From: Streptomyces sp. HSG2
GTDB lineage: Bacteria; Actinomycetota; Actinomycetes; Streptomycetales; Streptomycetaceae
DNA: 64,000 nt
Assembly (NCBI RefSeq): GCF_016598575.1
Contig: NZ_CP066801.1
Span: forward strand, 5,218,529 to 5,282,528
Direction of reading: 5' to 3'
Of the stretch, positions 26,732 through 35,764 are shown piece by piece. The translations under genes and the position numbers were made by a program. How positions within the stretch are numbered: the first letter of the stretch is position 1; the number at the start of each line of letters is the position of its first letter. The notes under the pieces are model-generated. The model was given only the letters and a program-made list of their open reading frames with translations. It ran no database searches and was not told the origin of the DNA.

Positions 26732-26905
26732 ACGGACGACCCTAGCCTCGATCTTTCGTGACGGTCCGTCGGCTTCTTCGGCGGGCCGTTTCGGTTGCTC
26801 GGGTCGGTGGCGGGCACGCTGATGGCCCGGCTGTCGCGTCGGGTGGGCGCCGGGTTCCACGGCTCCGGTCGGGTGGTGCTGATCGCAGGGACGGGAACGT
26901 GCTGG

Positions 26906-27482
26906 TCAGCCGGGATTTGGGAGAGCTTCGAGCCGCGCCAGGGCGTCGGTGATCACGTCGGTCCAGGGCCAGTGGCGTGCGAACCGCAGGTGCCGGCGGC
27001 GGGCGGTCGTGACGATCTGGGCGGCGGCGGAGAGAAGGCGGAACCGGAGACGGCGGGGCTCCCACCTGCGGATTTCGCCGGTCAGAGCGAGCATCGGCAT
27101 CCAGGCCAGCAGGTCCAGATCTGGCTGGACGATCTCCAGCCAGATCTGGTTCTGCGCGGTGTCGTGCAGGGGCAGGTTGCGCAGGCCGGTGGCCCGCGCG
27201 GCCCGGATGCGGTCCTCGGCCCGTGCCCGCTGGCGGTGCCGCAGCTCCAGTGCCGCGATCGGCATGTTGGTGGTGTTGGTGGCGAAGCAGGTCAGCCGTA
27301 GTCCGTCAGCGTTGGTGATCCGCAACTGGGCGCCGGGGTGGGGCCGTTCCTTGCGGACGATCAGCCGCGTTCCCTTCGGCCAGCTCTTGAGGCAGTCGCC
27401 GGACAGTTCGGCGACCCAGGCGCCGTCGCGGATCTCGCCGCCGGGCTCGATCGCTGCCGTCCAGGCCGTGGCGGGGACCCTC
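26906..27482 (-). pseudogene. IS1380-family transposase fragment
   Basis: The minus-strand frame reads EPGGEIRDGAWVAELSG...RLIVRKERPHPGAQLRITNADG...ELRHRQRARAEDRIRAARATGLRNLPLHDTAQNQIWLEI, the C-terminal half of IS1380-type DDE transposases (the RARAEDRIR-x-ARATGLRNLP block includes the catalytic Glu). The N-terminal catalytic Asp residues are missing. Decayed remnant. Confidence 0.75.
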
Positions 27483-27843
27483 GATGGCGGGGGTGTTCGG
27501 GCGGGTGGATCGGCGGCGGACGGCGGCGGCGTATCTGAACATGGATGTCGGTCCCTCGGACGGCGAAGAGGATTCGGCCGCGATCTACGACCGGTTGCTG
27601 GTGCGGATCGAGGCCGGGTGCCTGGAAGACACCTCGAACTTTGCCGCGCTCGTCCGCTCCGCCGTCAGCCGCCCGGCGCGCCGACACGGACCACGGTCGA
27701 GCTGCGCTTGAACGACGCGCCGTACCCCCGTCGGGCCCTCGCCGTACCGCCGCCGGACGCCGAAGAGGGCCCTCCTTCCGGGCTCGGCGCCTCGCTCCCG
27801 TCAAGTCCGGAACAAGCCCTGCGAAGACGGGGCAGAAGCGACG
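27483..27843. other. 361-bp stretch with IS701-like scrap, no convincing gene
   Basis: The first 60 bases on the plus strand read AGVFGRVDRRRTAAAYL, like the N-terminus of an IS701-family transposase, but nothing matching follows. The frame continues to 27711 with no recognisable motif. The rest is GC-rich with no clear gene, promoter or terminator. Confidence 0.35.
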
Positions 27844-28320
27844 ATGATGATCTGTATGTCGGAAGATCTTGAGGTCCTCGCCCTCGTCTGCACCGGGCTG
27901 TACGCCGGATACATGCTCGCCTTCCAGTCGGGTGTCATGCCCTCCCTGAGAGAGGTGGACGACGCTTCGTTCACCCTCGTCATGCGGACGGTGAACCGAA
28001 GGGTTCCCGGGCCGGTGTTCCTGCTGCTCTTCCTCGGCTCACTGGCCTTCCCCGCCGCATCGTTCTTGGTGGTGCCGGAGGCGCGCGACGGAAGCGAGAC
28101 GGCCCTCGTGGGGGCTGCCGCCGGTTGCGCGCTGGTGGGTCATCTGATCACCGCGGGCGGCAACGTCCCCCTGAACAACGCGCTGGAGAATTCCCGTCAC
28201 CGGGGCGACGAGCGGGCCGCCCGGGGGGCGTTCGAGGGGCGGTGGAACACCCTGCACGGAGTGCGGACCCTGTTCGCCGTCGCCGCCTTCGTCCTCATGG
28301 CCGTGGCCCTCGCCCAGTGA
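27844..28320 (+). CDS. DUF1772 (anthrone-oxygenase-like) membrane protein 1
   Basis: A 158-aa protein with four hydrophobic segments (VLALVCTGLYAGYMLAFQSGV, VFLLLFLGSLAFPAASFLVV, ALVGAAAGCALVGHLIT, TLFAVAAFVLMAVALA). It carries the DUF1772 hallmarks GLYAG...GVMPSLREVDD, NVPLNNAL and W-x2-LHGVRT. The family includes anthrone oxygenases and many bacterial proteins of unknown role. The start could be ATG 27844 or the in-frame ATG 27856. Two further DUF1772 genes lie at 30130 and 53358. Confidence 0.8.
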   Translation: MMICMSEDLEVLALVCTGLYAGYMLAFQSGVMPSLREVDDASFTLVMRTVNRRVPGPVFLLLFLGSLAFPAASFLVVPEARDGSETALVGAAAGCALVGHLITAGGNVPLNNALENSRHRGDERAARGAFEGRWNTLHGVRTLFAVAAFVLMAVALAQ

Positions 28321-28425
28321 ACCCCGTGGGGTGTTCCAGACGTACGTGTCCCACCCGCAGATCGAGACGATCGCGTATGCATCTGAGTCTGAGGGCTATG
28401 TACCGTCTGCCGCGTGGAGACTTGA

Positions 28426-29262
28426 ATGAAGGTCATGAGCACTCAAGCGCAGAACACCGCACCCATCCTTGTCATAGGCGGCACCGGCAAGACCGGACGA
28501 CGGGTTGTCGACCGCCTCCAAGCGCACGGCCGCCCCGCGCGGGTCGGCTCCCGCAGCAGCGAGATCCCCTTCGTCTGGGAGGACGAGAGCACCTGGGAGA
28601 CCGCGCTGGGCGGGGTCTCCGCCGCCTACGTGACCTACTACCCGGACCTCGCGTTCCCCGGCGCCAAGGAGACCGTCGAGCGGTTAGCCGCCTTCGCTGT
28701 CGCGCGGGGTGTCCGCCGCCTGGTGCTGCTGTCCGGCCGGGGTGAGGAGGGCGCCGTCGCCAGTGAGGACGCCCTCAAGGCGTCCGGCTGCGACTGGACC
28801 GTCGTCCGAGCCAACTGGTTCAACCAGAACTTCAGCGAGAGTTTCTTCCTCGATCCGGTCCGCTCGGGTGAACTGGCGCTGCCCACCGGGGACGCCGTCG
28901 AACCGTTCGTGGACGCCGACGACATCGCCGACGTCGTGGTCGCCGCACTGACCGACGCCCGTCACATCGGCAAGACCTACGAACTGTCCGGTCCCCGGCT
29001 GCTGAGTTTCCACGACGTGGTCCGGGAGCTGTCGGCGGCCACTGGCCGGACCATCACCTACGTGCCGGTCAGTGCCGACGACTACCGCGCGGCGCTGCGA
29101 GAGCTCGGCGAGCCGGAGGAGTTCGCGGACCTCTTCACCCTCATCGTCGACGGCCGCAACGCCAGCGTGGTGCACGGCGTCCGTGAAGCGCTCGGGCGAG
29201 AGCCCAAGGACTTCTCGGACTACGCCAAGGAGGCCGCGGCCACCGGAGTCTGGGACGCCTGA
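28426..29262 (+). CDS. NAD(P)-binding NmrA-like protein (atypical SDR)
   Basis: A 278-aa protein from ATG 28426, with GGAG (28416-28419) as ribosome-binding site. The N-terminal Rossmann motif is VIGGTGKTGRRVVDRL (residues about 16-31). The family pattern of an NmrA/azoreductase-like atypical SDR follows (RLVLLSGRG, CDWTVVRANWFNQNF, FVDADDIADVVVAAL, YELSGPRLLSFHDVV). No classical YxxxK is required in this group. It probably senses or reduces with NAD(P)H; the substrate is unknown. It stands between two DUF1772 genes. Confidence 0.85.
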   Translation: MKVMSTQAQNTAPILVIGGTGKTGRRVVDRLQAHGRPARVGSRSSEIPFVWEDESTWETALGGVSAAYVTYYPDLAFPGAKETVERLAAFAVARGVRRLVLLSGRGEEGAVASEDALKASGCDWTVVRANWFNQNFSESFFLDPVRSGELALPTGDAVEPFVDADDIADVVVAALTDARHIGKTYELSGPRLLSFHDVVRELSAATGRTITYVPVSADDYRAALRELGEPEEFADLFTLIVDGRNASVVHGVREALGREPKDFSDYAKEAAATGVWDA

Positions 29263-29407
29263 TCACCGGTGTCCGGCAGTGGTGATCCGCCTGAACAGGG
29301 TGCACCGGACGGCGGATCACCGCACTGGCCGTGTATCGCCACAGACCGATCAAGCCAGGCGCCCTCGGCGAAGACGCCGGGGGATGCTCAGAGAAGAGAG
29401 GGACGCC

Positions 29408-30043
29408 ATGGACGGGCTGCTGTGGGGAGGTAGGGGCGTGGACACGCTGCCCCGCCATCTTCGCGGATTCGCGCAGACGCACCTCGCGCTGAGACGCGAC
29501 TCCCGGCGGCTGGTGGCTGCGGCGCCGCTTCTGACCTCCGCCGGTCTTCCCCGGGCCGCGGAATGGTGGCGGCAGCTCAGAGCCATCGTCGACTGGCACC
29601 ACCGCACCGAGGACCAGATCCTCTGGCCGGGTCTGATCGAGCACGTACCGGAGATCGCGGCCGGGTCCCATCGCATGGTCCAGGACCATGTGGCCCTCGA
29701 CGACTCGATGCTCCGCGTGACCAGGGCGTTGGAGGGAGGAAACGCCGAGCTGATCGGCTGCCCCGTCGACACCTTCGACACCGTCCTCCACCGGCACCTG
29801 CACGAGGAGGAGAAGCTGACCTTCCCGGTCTTCGCCCGCGTACCGGCCGAGGTGTTCGCCGCCCTGGAACGCCGCGTTCTCGCGGCGGCGCCCCTCCGCG
29901 TCAAGCGGGTCCTGCCCCCGTGGCTGCTTGACGGACTCCCGCAGCCGGACGGGCTGATGCCCGGCCCGGTGCGCCTGATGGGACGCACCCTGCTGCAAGG
30001 TGCCTACCGCCGCTCGCTCACCGGAATCCTGGACCCCCGGTGA
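29408..30043 (+). CDS. hemerythrin-like (HHE) domain protein
   Basis: A 211-aa protein from ATG 29408, preceded by AGAGAGGGA. It has the four-helix hemerythrin cation-binding pattern: an early helix with H-x-AL-x-RD, WHHRTEDQILWP (residues about 62-73), MVQDHVALDDSM and HRHLHEEEKLTFPVF. These supply the His/Glu ligands for a di-iron site that binds oxygen or NO. The C-terminal third is basic and unclassified. The downstream gene follows immediately. Confidence 0.85.
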   Translation: MDGLLWGGRGVDTLPRHLRGFAQTHLALRRDSRRLVAAAPLLTSAGLPRAAEWWRQLRAIVDWHHRTEDQILWPGLIEHVPEIAAGSHRMVQDHVALDDSMLRVTRALEGGNAELIGCPVDTFDTVLHRHLHEEEKLTFPVFARVPAEVFAALERRVLAAAPLRVKRVLPPWLLDGLPQPDGLMPGPVRLMGRTLLQGAYRRSLTGILDPR

Positions 30044-30129
30044 ACGGCCTGCTGCAGGGCCTCCGGGTGGCCGGCTGCCGCGCCGGCGGTGCCGCGTCCG
30101 CCGCCCGTCGATCCGACCAGGGGAACACC

Positions 30130-30660
30130 ATGCGTCCTTCCCGCGCCCTCCCGGCGGCCGCCACGCCACCGGACCCCGTCCTTGTCGCTGCCACCATCGG
30201 CACCGGCTTGATGGCCGGCCTCTACCTCGGGTTCGACGTCGGTGTGATGCTCGCCCTCGCGCGGCGGGGGGACGAGAGGTTCGTCGCCGCGATGCGCCGG
30301 GCCAATGACGCCCTGGACGACAACGCCCCCTTCGGGGCACTCTTCCTGGGTGTGTTCCTGGCCACCGGTGTCGCCGCCCGCCGACTCGACCGCGCGGACG
30401 GGAGCGCCGCCGCCCGGGAGGCTCGTTCGGCCGCAGTGCTGTACGGCCTCAGCGTCGTGGTGACGATCTGCGTCAACCTGCCCCTGAACCGCAGGCTGCG
30501 CGACGCCTCGGGCACGTCAGCGGCCGACCTGGCGGCGGCGAGAGCCGCCTACGAGCGACCCTGGCGCAGGGCCAACGCGGTCCGTACGGTCGCGTGCCTC
30601 GCCGCCCTCGCCCTGCTGGGAGACGCGGCCCGGCGGCGGACGATCACCCGGGCGCGTTGA
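30130..30660 (+). CDS. DUF1772 (anthrone-oxygenase-like) membrane protein 2
   Basis: A 176-aa protein if started at ATG 30130, which has CCAGGGGAA upstream. A GTG at 30040 overlapping the previous stop is the alternative, but the extra 30 residues look non-native. Membrane segments and the DUF1772 blocks GTGLMAGLYLGFDVGVML, ALDDNAPFGALFLGVF and VNLPLNRRL are clear. It is probably co-transcribed with the hemerythrin gene. Confidence 0.78.
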   Translation: MRPSRALPAAATPPDPVLVAATIGTGLMAGLYLGFDVGVMLALARRGDERFVAAMRRANDALDDNAPFGALFLGVFLATGVAARRLDRADGSAAAREARSAAVLYGLSVVVTICVNLPLNRRLRDASGTSAADLAAARAAYERPWRRANAVRTVACLAALALLGDAARRRTITRAR

Positions 30661-30794
30661 CACACGAGAACCATCGTGGGTCCGGTCCTCTCGATAGGCC
30701 GGACTCACGGTCGCGCCTCCTCCCGGGAGGGGAACGGCCGGGGCCGAGGCGCGCGCCGCGAGAAACGACAGCGAAACGGTGCGAGGTGACGGTT

Positions 30795-31787
30795 GTGGAT
30801 ACGCTCAGCGGCCTGCTGGGGAGCCCCAAGGCGCGGGGTGCCTTCCTCCTGAAATCGGTGTTCAACCCCCCGTGGGGACTGCGCATCGAGGACCGCGCGC
30901 CCCTGTCGCTGGTCACTATGATGCACGGCTCGGCGTGGGTGCTCCGCGAGGGCTGCGACCCGGTGCGGCTGGCGGCGGGGGACGTGGCGGTCCTGCGCGG
31001 CCCCGAACCGTACACGCTCGTCGACGACCCGGCGACACGCCCGGGCATCACCGTCGACGCCGAGCAGCGCTGCCACACCATTGACGGGGAGAACGTCACC
31101 GAAGCGATGTCCCTGGGCGTACGCACCTGGGGGGAGCCACACCGCACGGGGTCGGCCATGATGCTCAGCGGCACCTATCAGGCGCCCAACGAGGTCGGGC
31201 GCAGGCTGCTCGCCGGCCTGCCGGCCCTGCTGGTCCAGCCCGCTTCCGCCGCGCGGGCCCCGCTGATCGGCATGCTGGCCGCCGAGGTGGACAAGGAGGA
31301 CATCGGCCAGGAGGTGGTCCTCGACCGGCTGCTCGACCTGCTGCTCATCAGCGTCCTCCGCTCCTGGCTCATGGAGCCGGGCACCGGCGCGCCGCTCTGG
31401 TTCCGGGCCCAGAGCGACCCGGTGGTGGGGCGGGCTCTGCGGCTGCTGCACGAGCGGCCCAGCGAGCCGTGGACGGTCGCATCGCTCGCCTCCTCCGTCG
31501 GGACCTCCCGGGCGGTGCTGGCACGTCACTTCACAGAGCTCGTCGGTGAGCCACCGATGTCCTATCTCACCGGATGGCGGCTGACGCTCGCCTCCGAGCT
31601 GCTGCGAGACCCCGAGCTGTCCGTCGCCGGTATCGCCCAGCGGGTGGGGTACTCGGGCCCGTTCGCCCTGAGCGCCGCGTTCAAGCGGGAACGCGGCGTC
31701 AGCCCGCAGGAGTTCCGCCGGGGCAAGCGGGCCGGCGAGGCCATGGCCACCGGCTCCGACGACCGGACGGTCATTCTCAGACGCTGA
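30795..31787 (+). CDS. AraC-family regulator (cupin + AraC helix-turn-helix)
   Basis: A 330-aa protein. I chose GTG 30795 (VDTLSGLL), with GAGG ten bases upstream, because related proteins start MD-x-LSGLL. Residues about 1-180 are a Cupin_6-type sensor (GAFLLKSVFNPPWGLRIEDRAPL, AGDVAVLRGPEPYTL). Residues about 215-320 hold the two AraC helix-turn-helices (WTVASLASSVGTSRAVLARHFTELVGEPPMSYLTGWRL and ELSVAGIAQRVGYSGPFALSAAFKRERGVSPQEFR). It converges with the PPTase gene, overlapping it by 11 bp. It may regulate the adjacent cluster, by position only. Confidence 0.88.
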   Translation: MDTLSGLLGSPKARGAFLLKSVFNPPWGLRIEDRAPLSLVTMMHGSAWVLREGCDPVRLAAGDVAVLRGPEPYTLVDDPATRPGITVDAEQRCHTIDGENVTEAMSLGVRTWGEPHRTGSAMMLSGTYQAPNEVGRRLLAGLPALLVQPASAARAPLIGMLAAEVDKEDIGQEVVLDRLLDLLLISVLRSWLMEPGTGAPLWFRAQSDPVVGRALRLLHERPSEPWTVASLASSVGTSRAVLARHFTELVGEPPMSYLTGWRLTLASELLRDPELSVAGIAQRVGYSGPFALSAAFKRERGVSPQEFRRGKRAGEAMATGSDDRTVILRR

Positions 31788-32544
31788 CCTGCGGCCCGGC
31801 GCACCGCGCGGGAACCGTCGGGGGAGTCCGGGCGGGCACCGCCACGGCGGTGAGCAGCAGTCCCCTGTCCACGCACCAGCGGCCCATGTAGCGCGCCGCG
31901 ACGCCGCCGTGTCCCGGCGCCCCGGCGCCGGGCCCGGCCGCCTGGCCGTTCTCCGACCGTCGCCGCACCGGAGGCGGCGGCGTGCGGTCGGGGTGGACCT
32001 CGGCGGTCAGCAGACCTCCGGCGGTGAACGCGACCTCGATGGCGGCCGTGCCGATCCACCGGCGGGTGGCCGGGTGCCACGCCTTGTAGACGGATTCCTT
32101 GGCGCTGAACAGCAGCCGGTCCCAGGGCAGACGGGGATGCTTCCCGGTGAGCCGGGCCACCATCCGCCGCTCGCGCTGCGAGGCGACCAGCCCCAGGACA
32201 CCGGGCGGCAGTGGGAGGGCGGGTTCGGCGTCCACGCCCAGCGCCCCCCAGGCGTCGGCGCGCGCCGCCACCGCGCCCCGGTACCCCGCGCAGTGGGTGA
32301 CGCTGCCGACGAACCCCGTCGGCCACGCCGGAGCGCCGTCCGTCGTGCGCAGCAGCGGGCCGGGCGGTGCGCCGAGGGCGTCCAGGCAGCGGCGGGCACA
32401 GGTGCGTGCGGCGGCGAACTGCCGGACGACCCGCTCCGGACGGCCCCGGACCAGGGCGAGTTCCCGGGGGTCCGCAGGCCGGAGGAGTGTGTCGTCGAAC
32501 GCCTCCGCCCAGGCGACCCCCACAGGCACCAGCCACTCGATCAC
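31777..32544 (-). CDS. 4'-phosphopantetheinyl transferase (EntD/Sfp type)
   Basis: A 255-aa protein from GTG 32544, whose start overlaps the stop of the preceding small gene (GTGA). It has the family motifs SVTHCAGYRGA, LGVDAEP (Mg-binding Asp and Glu) and FSAKESVYKAWHP (catalytic Glu/Lys). It transfers phosphopantetheine from CoA to a serine of carrier proteins. The two carrier proteins in this cluster (38364 and 46994) are the obvious substrates. It is the last gene of the minus-strand operon that starts at 38166. Confidence 0.9.
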   Translation of the reverse strand: MIEWLVPVGVAWAEAFDDTLLRPADPRELALVRGRPERVVRQFAAARTCARRCLDALGAPPGPLLRTTDGAPAWPTGFVGSVTHCAGYRGAVAARADAWGALGVDAEPALPLPPGVLGLVASQRERRMVARLTGKHPRLPWDRLLFSAKESVYKAWHPATRRWIGTAAIEVAFTAGGLLTAEVHPDRTPPPPVRRRSENGQAAGPGAGAPGHGGVAARYMGRWCVDRGLLLTAVAVPARTPPTVPARCAGPQVSV

Positions 32545-32759
32545 GGCACGTCCGTCCGTACGGCGAACGGCACGACGCCTCGCACGCGGAGCGGCGCGTC
32601 GGCCCGTACGGGAAGCGGGGTGAGGCCCGGCGTACGGGGCGCCACGACCCCCGTACGGATCCGCACCGGGCCCTCCTCGTCACCCGGCGCTGGGACGGCC
32701 CCGGCGGTGCACCGGACGGTGTCCCGGACAGTGCACGGGCCGGGGAGGACCCTGCTCAC
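32541..32759 (-). CDS. 72-aa unknown protein coupled on both sides
   Basis: Starts at GTG 32759, which overlaps the hydrolase stop (GTGA). It ends at TGA 32543-32541, which overlaps the PPTase GTG start (again GTGA). This exact fit in an operon of coupled genes is strong evidence that the gene is real, although I see no known domain. The protein is Val/Arg/Pro-rich with repeated V-R or V-x-R steps (VRIRTGVV, LPVRADAP, LRVRGVVPFAVRTDV), suggesting short beta strands. No signal peptide, no Cys cluster. Function unknown. Confidence 0.6.
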   Translation of the reverse strand: MSRVLPGPCTVRDTVRCTAGAVPAPGDEEGPVRIRTGVVAPRTPGLTPLPVRADAPLRVRGVVPFAVRTDVP

Positions 32760-33637
32760 AGGGTGCCCGTCTCCTCGGCGCCCCAGGTGGTGCGGGCCCG
32801 CTCCACGGCCCGTTCGGCGATCCGGGCGACGGCCTGGGCCACGGCCTCCGGGTGCTCCAGAGGCAGGACATGCCCGGCACGCGGGATCGACGTGAACACG
32901 GCGTCCGGGAGGGCCGACGCCAGCTCCCGGCCCAGTTCGGGCCGGATGACCCGGTCGGCCTCGCCCGCCAGGACCGCGGCGGGCAGCCGCGCGTCCGCGA
33001 GAGCGGCCCGCAGGTCCATGCCCCGGGAGGAGCGGAAGCAAGCCGCCCGCACCTCCGGCGCGGTCGAGGCGAACAACTGCCGATTGACCTCGCGCAGCCG
33101 GGGGGCCAGCGCCGCGCCCGTCATCTGCCGCAGCAGGGCCCGGCCCACAGTGGGGCGGCGCAGGGCCCAGGAGAAGAGCAGCGCCTCCATCATCCGCGCT
33201 TCGTTCTCGGGGGTGTCCTGGTCGTGCGCCGCCGAGGCGACCAGGACCAGACCCACCGGGCGGGCATCGGGCTCAGGCGCGGCCGCCAGGGCGAGCGCCG
33301 CGAATCCGCCGCCGGAGTGGCCGACGACGAGCGGCGCGCCTCCCGCGTACCGGACGACCGCCGCAAGGTCAGCGCTCATCGCGGCTGCGGTCACCCCGTG
33401 GGCGCCCAACGTGGAGGCGCCGTGACCCCGCAGGTCATAGGCGACCACCGGGAAGCCGCGCCGCAGCAGCCGGTCGGTCACCGGGCTCCAGATCCGGCGG
33501 CTACCGCCCCAGCCGTGGGCGAGCACCACCGGGGGCCGGTCCTCGTCGCCCCGCTCCAGCGGGTCCAGGACGGAGACCGCCAGCCGGGCCCCGTCCTCGG
33601 TACCGAGGTACGTCTCACCGGGGGCGGGCGCGGTCAC
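32756..33637 (-). CDS. alpha/beta hydrolase (left operon)
   Basis: A 293-aa protein from GTG 33637, overlapping the upstream stop (GTGA). It has the oxyanion block VLAHGWGGSRRIW, the nucleophile elbow GHSGGGFAA (Ser near residue 114), the acid in LAGEADRVI and the His in RAGHVLPLEHPE. Family members are esterases, thioesterases, lactonases or C-C hydrolases. In this setting release of a product from a carrier protein or ester cleavage is plausible but not shown. Confidence 0.85.
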   Translation of the reverse strand: MTAPAPGETYLGTEDGARLAVSVLDPLERGDEDRPPVVLAHGWGGSRRIWSPVTDRLLRRGFPVVAYDLRGHGASTLGAHGVTAAAMSADLAAVVRYAGGAPLVVGHSGGGFAALALAAAPEPDARPVGLVLVASAAHDQDTPENEARMMEALLFSWALRRPTVGRALLRQMTGAALAPRLREVNRQLFASTAPEVRAACFRSSRGMDLRAALADARLPAAVLAGEADRVIRPELGRELASALPDAVFTSIPRAGHVLPLEHPEAVAQAVARIAERAVERARTTWGAEETGTL

Positions 33638-34146
33638 CGGGAGACCTCGGGGAGCGGGGCGGCGGAACCAGCCGGGGTCGGCGCGGCGGGCAGCAGGCGA
33701 CCGAGCCGGCCGAACGCCGCCCGGGTGGCGCGGGTGTGCTGCGCGCCGATGTCCACGAGCCGGGCCAAGACGGCGAGTCCGCCGTGCGGCCGGGCCCGGA
33801 AACGCATCGCCAGTTGAGTGCCGCCGTCGTCCAGCGGGGCGAGGGTGAACTCCGCCGTGCCGCGGAAGGCCCCCTCCACGTACTCGAGGGCGAGACGCCT
33901 GCCCGGCTCCACGGCGGTCGTGCGCGCGGTGAACCGGATCTTCTTGCCGCCCTTGTCCACGCCCTTGGTGTGAACGGTGACCCGGGTGAGCGCGCCCACC
34001 CGGTCCGGGGCGCCGTTCACCGGCTGGAACGTGTTGTCCGGCACCCACCACCGGGCGGCGCCTGCGAGTTCCCCCACGAGGGACTCCCAGACCGTGTCCT
34101 GGCCGGCGGCGAGCAACGTCTCGTCGACGAGGTCATAGGTTTTCAA
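33634..34146 (-). CDS. SRPBCC (polyketide-cyclase/START-like) protein
   Basis: A 170-aa protein beginning at TTG 34146. The strong GGAGGAG ribosome-binding site about eight bases upstream decides this start. The pattern DETLLAAGQDTVWESL...VTVHTKGVDKGGKKIRFTARTTAVEPGRRLALEYVEGAFRGTAEFTLAPLDDGGTQ is the helix-grip SRPBCC fold. Such proteins bind hydrophobic ligands and some cyclise polyketides. The frame next to it is a flavin oxidase, so action on a shared intermediate is possible. Confidence 0.75.
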   Translation of the reverse strand: MKTYDLVDETLLAAGQDTVWESLVGELAGAARWWVPDNTFQPVNGAPDRVGALTRVTVHTKGVDKGGKKIRFTARTTAVEPGRRLALEYVEGAFRGTAEFTLAPLDDGGTQLAMRFRARPHGGLAVLARLVDIGAQHTRATRAAFGRLGRLLPAAPTPAGSAAPLPEVSR

Positions 34147-34214
34147 CTGTACTCCTCCTCACGGAATCGACGGGGCCGGGCCGTTCTCGTGGAGCGGCCC
34201 GGGGCCGCGGTGGG

Positions 34215-35723
34215 TCAGCCGAAGAAACCCTGGCCGGGGGTGAGGACGTTGCCGGGGTCGAAGCGCCGCTTCGCCTCGCTCAGCGCCCGGTACGCCGGGC
34301 CGAAATGGCGGCGCCAGTCGGCGTTGGTCAGCCCGGGCACCGCGCCGACGAGGCACCGCTTGCCGCCCATCTCCACCGCCCGGTCGTACAGCCAGCGGTT
34401 CTGCTGCACCATGCGGGAGATGTCGTCGGCCCCGGTTCCGGGGTGCGGGAAGCGCAGCAGGTCGAAGAGGTAGCCCACCCGCTCCGTTGGCTGCACGGCC
34501 ATGGGGGCGGTGACGTTGGAGGTGAGGTAGGGGTAGCTGAGCAGCGCCCCCGCGCCCAGCCCGTCCGGCGTCAGCTCGGCCTCCGCCAGGCGCAGGAAGC
34601 GCGCGGCCGAGGAACGCGGCAGGAAAAGGCTCAGCCAGGGCTTGGGCTGGTACCAGTGGCCGACGTCCTTCAGGTACGCCTCGAAGCCGTCCACGCGGAA
34701 GAGGTAGTCGCGCAGCGCGAAGTCATCGATGTGCGCGTCGGCGCGTACGTCCCGCAGTCCCCGCAGCAACTGGGCGCGGTCCGGGATCTGGCCGCCGGAG
34801 TACGTGGCGACCGCCTCGATCTTGTAGCGCCAGCCCGAGTCGTCCGGGCGCTGGACCATCTCGCCGCCCTGCATCTGGAAGCGGTGGTCCGCCAGCAGGA
34901 TCTCGGAGTCCTCCATGAAGGAGGCGACATCGTTGTAGAACAGGCTGAAGACGGTGGCCCGTTCGGCGGCGCGCACGGTCCGCAGGGTCACCTGGACGAT
35001 GACGCCGACCTGTCCGCCGCCCGCCAGCGCGGTGCGGAACAGCTCGGGCCGACGGTTCGGCGAGGTGGTGACCACCTCGCCGGTGCCGGTCACCACCACC
35101 ATCGACCGCACGTTGTCGGCGACCAGGCCCTCGGTGCCCATGGTCAGGCCGATGCCGCCGACGCTGATGGTGCCGCCGACGGAGAGCCGCAGGTAGTCGG
35201 GCAGGGCGGGCAGCGTACGGCCCCGGGGGAGCAGGTGGTCGGTGATCTCCGCCCAGGTCGCGCCCGCCTCCACGGTGACGGAGTCGGAGCCGGTGGACAG
35301 GATGCGCGCCATGCCCCGGGCATTCACCGAGATGCCCCCGGAGACGGCGGCCTGGCCGTAGCAGGAGTGGGACTCCAGGTCCCCGCCGGTGCCACCGCGG
35401 CCATTGACGGCGAGCTTGAGCCCGTTCGTCCTGGCGTAGCCGATCATCTTGGCGATGTCCTGGACCGATCCGGGGGTGAGCACCGCCCACGGCACCGTGC
35501 CGGTCACGAGGCGGCCGAAGTCGTGGGTGTAGGAGTCGAACTGGGAGGTGTCGGTGGTGAGGGTGCCGTCGAGGTCGGGGACGGGCACGACTTGGTCGCC
35601 GGGACGGCGGGCGCTGTCGGCGGCCCATGCCCAGCTCCCAGTGGTGGCGTTCCAGCCGATCACAGTGGCGGCGGCTCCCACTGTGCCGAGGACCGCTCTG
35701 CGGGAGGGAGTGTGCAGGATCAT
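34215..35723 (-). CDS. Tat-exported FAD-binding oxidase (cytokinin-dehydrogenase/BBE type)
   Basis: A 502-aa protein from ATG 35723 with GGAG upstream. It begins with a twin-arginine signal (SRRAVLGTVGAAATVIG, cleaved near WAWA-AD), so it acts outside the membrane. The PCMH FAD-binding domain is visible at AVLTPGSVQDIAKMIGYAR, GRGGTGGD, SVGGIGLTMGTEGLVADNV and LAGGGQVGVIVQVTL. The C-terminus ends RFDPGNVLTPGQGFFG, typical of cytokinin dehydrogenases. The usual G-H-S histidine for covalent FAD is not seen in its normal place. A secreted oxidase in a biosynthetic operon suggests a late oxidation step. Confidence 0.85.
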   Translation of the reverse strand: MILHTPSRRAVLGTVGAAATVIGWNATTGSWAWAADSARRPGDQVVPVPDLDGTLTTDTSQFDSYTHDFGRLVTGTVPWAVLTPGSVQDIAKMIGYARTNGLKLAVNGRGGTGGDLESHSCYGQAAVSGGISVNARGMARILSTGSDSVTVEAGATWAEITDHLLPRGRTLPALPDYLRLSVGGTISVGGIGLTMGTEGLVADNVRSMVVVTGTGEVVTTSPNRRPELFRTALAGGGQVGVIVQVTLRTVRAAERATVFSLFYNDVASFMEDSEILLADHRFQMQGGEMVQRPDDSGWRYKIEAVATYSGGQIPDRAQLLRGLRDVRADAHIDDFALRDYLFRVDGFEAYLKDVGHWYQPKPWLSLFLPRSSAARFLRLAEAELTPDGLGAGALLSYPYLTSNVTAPMAVQPTERVGYLFDLLRFPHPGTGADDISRMVQQNRWLYDRAVEMGGKRCLVGAVPGLTNADWRRHFGPAYRALSEAKRRFDPGNVLTPGQGFFG

Positions 35724-35764
35724 CGGGGAAACTCCGTGTCTCGTCGGTCGCGGGTACGTGGTCG

